From Stenotrophomonas maltophilia (GTDB lineage: Bacteria; Pseudomonadota; Gammaproteobacteria; Xanthomonadales; Xanthomonadaceae), in contig NZ_CP090423.1 in assembly GCF_023518235.1 (NCBI RefSeq), positions 3,675,001 to 3,739,000 of the forward strand: 64,000 nucleotides of DNA, read 5' to 3'. This document shows positions 62,595-64,000 of this stretch, piece after piece; positions within the stretch are counted from its first letter, which is position 1, and each line of letters begins with the position of its first letter. The notes beneath the pieces were generated by a model that saw only the letters and a list, made by a program, of their open reading frames with translations, was not told the origin of the DNA and did no database searches. The translations under genes and the position numbers were made by a program.

Positions 62595-63338
62595 ATGAAC
62601 AACCGCCCACCCATGCGCGTGCAGGTGCGCCTGCCGGGTGCCTCGCAGCCCCCCACCGACCGTCGCCGGCTGCTGGTGATCGGCGGCATCTGGCTGCTCA
62701 GCCTGGTGCTGGCGGTCCTCGGTGGCTGCTGGCTGGCCACCCCGCGCGATGCCCAGGGCCAGCGCCTGCAGGCTGCCGAGAAGCGCGCCGAGACGCTGCA
62801 AGGGCAACTGACCGAGCTGCGCCAGAAGCAGGCCACGCTGGAAGCCTCCGACCGCATCAGCCGCGCCGCCAATACCGAGGTGCAGTCCTCGCTGGCCGAG
62901 CGTGATGAGGAAATCGCCGGCCTGCGTGCCGACGTCGCCTTCTACGAGCGCCTGGTCGGCTCGACCAGCCAGCGCAAGGGGTTGAATACCCATTCCATCG
63001 AGTTCAGCCCGGAGACCGCCGGCACCTGGCAGTACACCGCTGTGCTGACCCAGAACCTCAACCGCGGTGCCATCAGCCAGGGGCAGATGCGCTTCACCGT
63101 GGAAGGCGTGAAGAACGGCAAGCTGGCCACGATCAGCTGGGATGATCTGCACCAGCGCAGCAAGGTACCGGGGCAGGATTACTCGTTCCGGTACTTCCAG
63201 CAGATCACCGGCAGCGTCATGCTGCCGGCTGACTTCACCCCGCAACGCGTGCGGGTGACATTGGGGAGTGGTACGGGGGGTACCACCCAGGTATTCGACT
63301 GGAAACAGGCCGGTGCGCCGGCCAGCAAAGGGGAGTAG
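62595..63338 (+). CDS. DUF6776 family membrane-anchored protein
   Basis: 247 residues from the ATG at 62595. One membrane helix (about 26-48: LLVIGGIWLLSLVLAVLGGCWLA), a coiled coil (about 55-110: LQAAEKRAETLQGQLTELRQK), then a beta-rich C-terminal domain (FYERLVGSTSQRKGLNTHSIEF, YTAVLTQNLNRG). Pattern fits DUF6776. Four bases before the bactofilin gene, a conserved pairing that suggests a role in envelope or cytoskeletal assembly. Confidence 0.78.
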   Translation: MNNRPPMRVQVRLPGASQPPTDRRRLLVIGGIWLLSLVLAVLGGCWLATPRDAQGQRLQAAEKRAETLQGQLTELRQKQATLEASDRISRAANTEVQSSLAERDEEIAGLRADVAFYERLVGSTSQRKGLNTHSIEFSPETAGTWQYTAVLTQNLNRGAISQGQMRFTVEGVKNGKLATISWDDLHQRSKVPGQDYSFRYFQQITGSVMLPADFTPQRVRVTLGSGTGGTTQVFDWKQAGAPASKGE

Positions 63339-63342
63339 GCAG

Positions 63343-63807
63343 ATGTTCGGGAACAGCAAATCCAACCGTGATGGCCAGCTGGTGGTCGACGCCCTGATCG
63401 GCAACCAGGTGGTGATCCGCGGCGATGTGGAATTCAGTGGTGGCCTGTACGTGGAAGGCCGCATCCACGGCAAGGTGATCGCCGCCGAGGGCGCCAGTGG
63501 CGCGACCCTGACGGTGGCCGAGCACGGCGTGATCGAAGGCGAGATCCGTGCCCAGGTGGTGGTCATCAGTGGCCGCCTGGACGGCGATGTGCACGCCACC
63601 GAGAAGGTTGAACTGACGCCGAGCGCGCGGGTCAACGGCAACGTCCATTACCAGGTGGTGGAAATGAATGCGGGCGCCCAGCTGAACGGCCGCCTGATCC
63701 ATGCCAGCGCCCCGATGGCGGCGCTGCCGGCCCCGGACGGCGATGAGGCCAATGCGGGCAAGGGCGACACCGCCGCGCGCCGCAAGCTGGCCGAGGCGAT
63801 GGCTTGA
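63343..63807 (+). CDS. Bactofilin
   Basis: 154 residues. Polymer-forming cytoskeletal protein with a right-handed beta-helix made of repeats: VVIRGDVEFSGGLYVEGRIHGKV, VAEHGVIEGEIRA, VVISGRLDGDVHATEKVELTPSARVNGNVH. ATG at 63343, site GGGGAG. Follows the DUF6776 gene by four bases. Roles in morphology or positioning of envelope machinery are known for family members. Confidence 0.92.
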   Translation: MFGNSKSNRDGQLVVDALIGNQVVIRGDVEFSGGLYVEGRIHGKVIAAEGASGATLTVAEHGVIEGEIRAQVVVISGRLDGDVHATEKVELTPSARVNGNVHYQVVEMNAGAQLNGRLIHASAPMAALPAPDGDEANAGKGDTAARRKLAEAMA

Positions 63808-63838
63808 AAGCCATCGTCGGCGCCCCCATGCTGACACC

Positions 63839-64000
63839 ATGAGCACGCTAGTCTCCCTGCCCGGCGCCACCCCGGCCGCCGCGCCCGATTACCAGTCGCT
63901 GGAGCGCCCGCTGAACTTCACCGAGTCGGCGGCCGCCAAGGTCAGATCCCTGATCCAGGAAGAGGGCAACCCCGACCTGGCCCTGCGCGTGTACATCGAA
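63839..64000 (+). CDS. erpA: Iron-sulfur cluster insertion protein ErpA, cut by the window end
   Basis: 54 codons present. MSTLVSLPGATPAAAPDY is followed by LNFTESAAAKVRSLIQEEG and LRVYIE, the start of an A-type Fe-S carrier (HesB/IscA fold). The Cys ligands lie beyond the edge. It begins 31 bases after the bactofilin stop and may be co-transcribed. Confidence 0.9.
   Translation, partial: MSTLVSLPGATPAAAPDYQSLERPLNFTESAAAKVRSLIQEEGNPDLALRVYIE

Overview
This window is chromosomal DNA from a gammaproteobacterium of the Xanthomonadaceae, most likely Stenotrophomonas of the S. maltophilia complex. The evidence is a high GC content with strong G/C third-position use, a Clp-type CRP regulator, a DUF808/DUF6122/DUF6776 gene complement, and above all dozens of short palindromes that begin or end with GTAG/CTAC. 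The GTAG palindromes match the SMAG family described in S. maltophilia. No insertion sequence, prophage, integrase or CRISPR array is visible. Gene content and base composition look like core genome throughout.

Layout. 1-7.8 kb: the 3' part of speA, a DUF6122 membrane protein, a PepSY + PhoP/PhoQ-like two-component module with a divergent second PepSY gene, a Gly/Tyr-rich secreted protein, and a lipocalin-FAD oxidoreductase pair. 7.9-19.4 kb: a DUF3772 mechanosensitive channel, opgB (frameshifted near its 3' end), an ABC1/UbiB kinase-like gene, DUF808, a diguanylate cyclase, an NAD(P)-binding oxidoreductase coupled to a WYL regulator, and a VOC protein. 19.5-31.5 kb is rich in amino-acid catabolism: a branched-chain-type 2-oxo acid dehydrogenase operon (E1alpha, E1beta, a small SH3 protein, E2), kynA, a POT peptide transporter, a MarR regulator divergent from hppD, and hmgA. 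31.6-41 kb: a lipoprotein, a CaCA antiporter, a six-gene Mnh/Mrp antiporter operon with fused A and B subunits, and a DUF962 protein. 41-51 kb: purC, a J-domain protein, rpe, a GNAT gene, a YegS kinase, then the trp cluster trpE-(SIMPL gene)-trpG-trpD-trpC-HAD phosphatase. 51.5-57.6 kb: a TauE exporter, clp, speD, an SMR/Gdx transporter behind a structured leader, coq7, rplM-rpsI, tRNA-Gln and tRNA-Met, rppH, bfd and bfr. 57.6-64 kb: a hybrid histidine kinase paired with a degenerate REC-GGDEF-EAL protein, DUF4126, DUF6776, a bactofilin and the start of erpA.

The most interesting signal lies just upstream of trpE. A short reading frame with Trp-Trp-Arg-Trp-Trp runs into the trpE coding region, and its early part is complementary to the trpE ribosome binding site. 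The arrangement predicts translational attenuation by a stalled leader ribosome, with no visible transcription terminator. Other points of note: a multi-hairpin leader with an intrinsic terminator before the SMR transporter; SMAG repeats that supply stop codons and have been absorbed in frame into a kinase; a 27-bp perfect inverted repeat reaching into the CCA end of tRNA-Gln; and an SH3 gene locked by start/stop overlaps inside the dehydrogenase operon.
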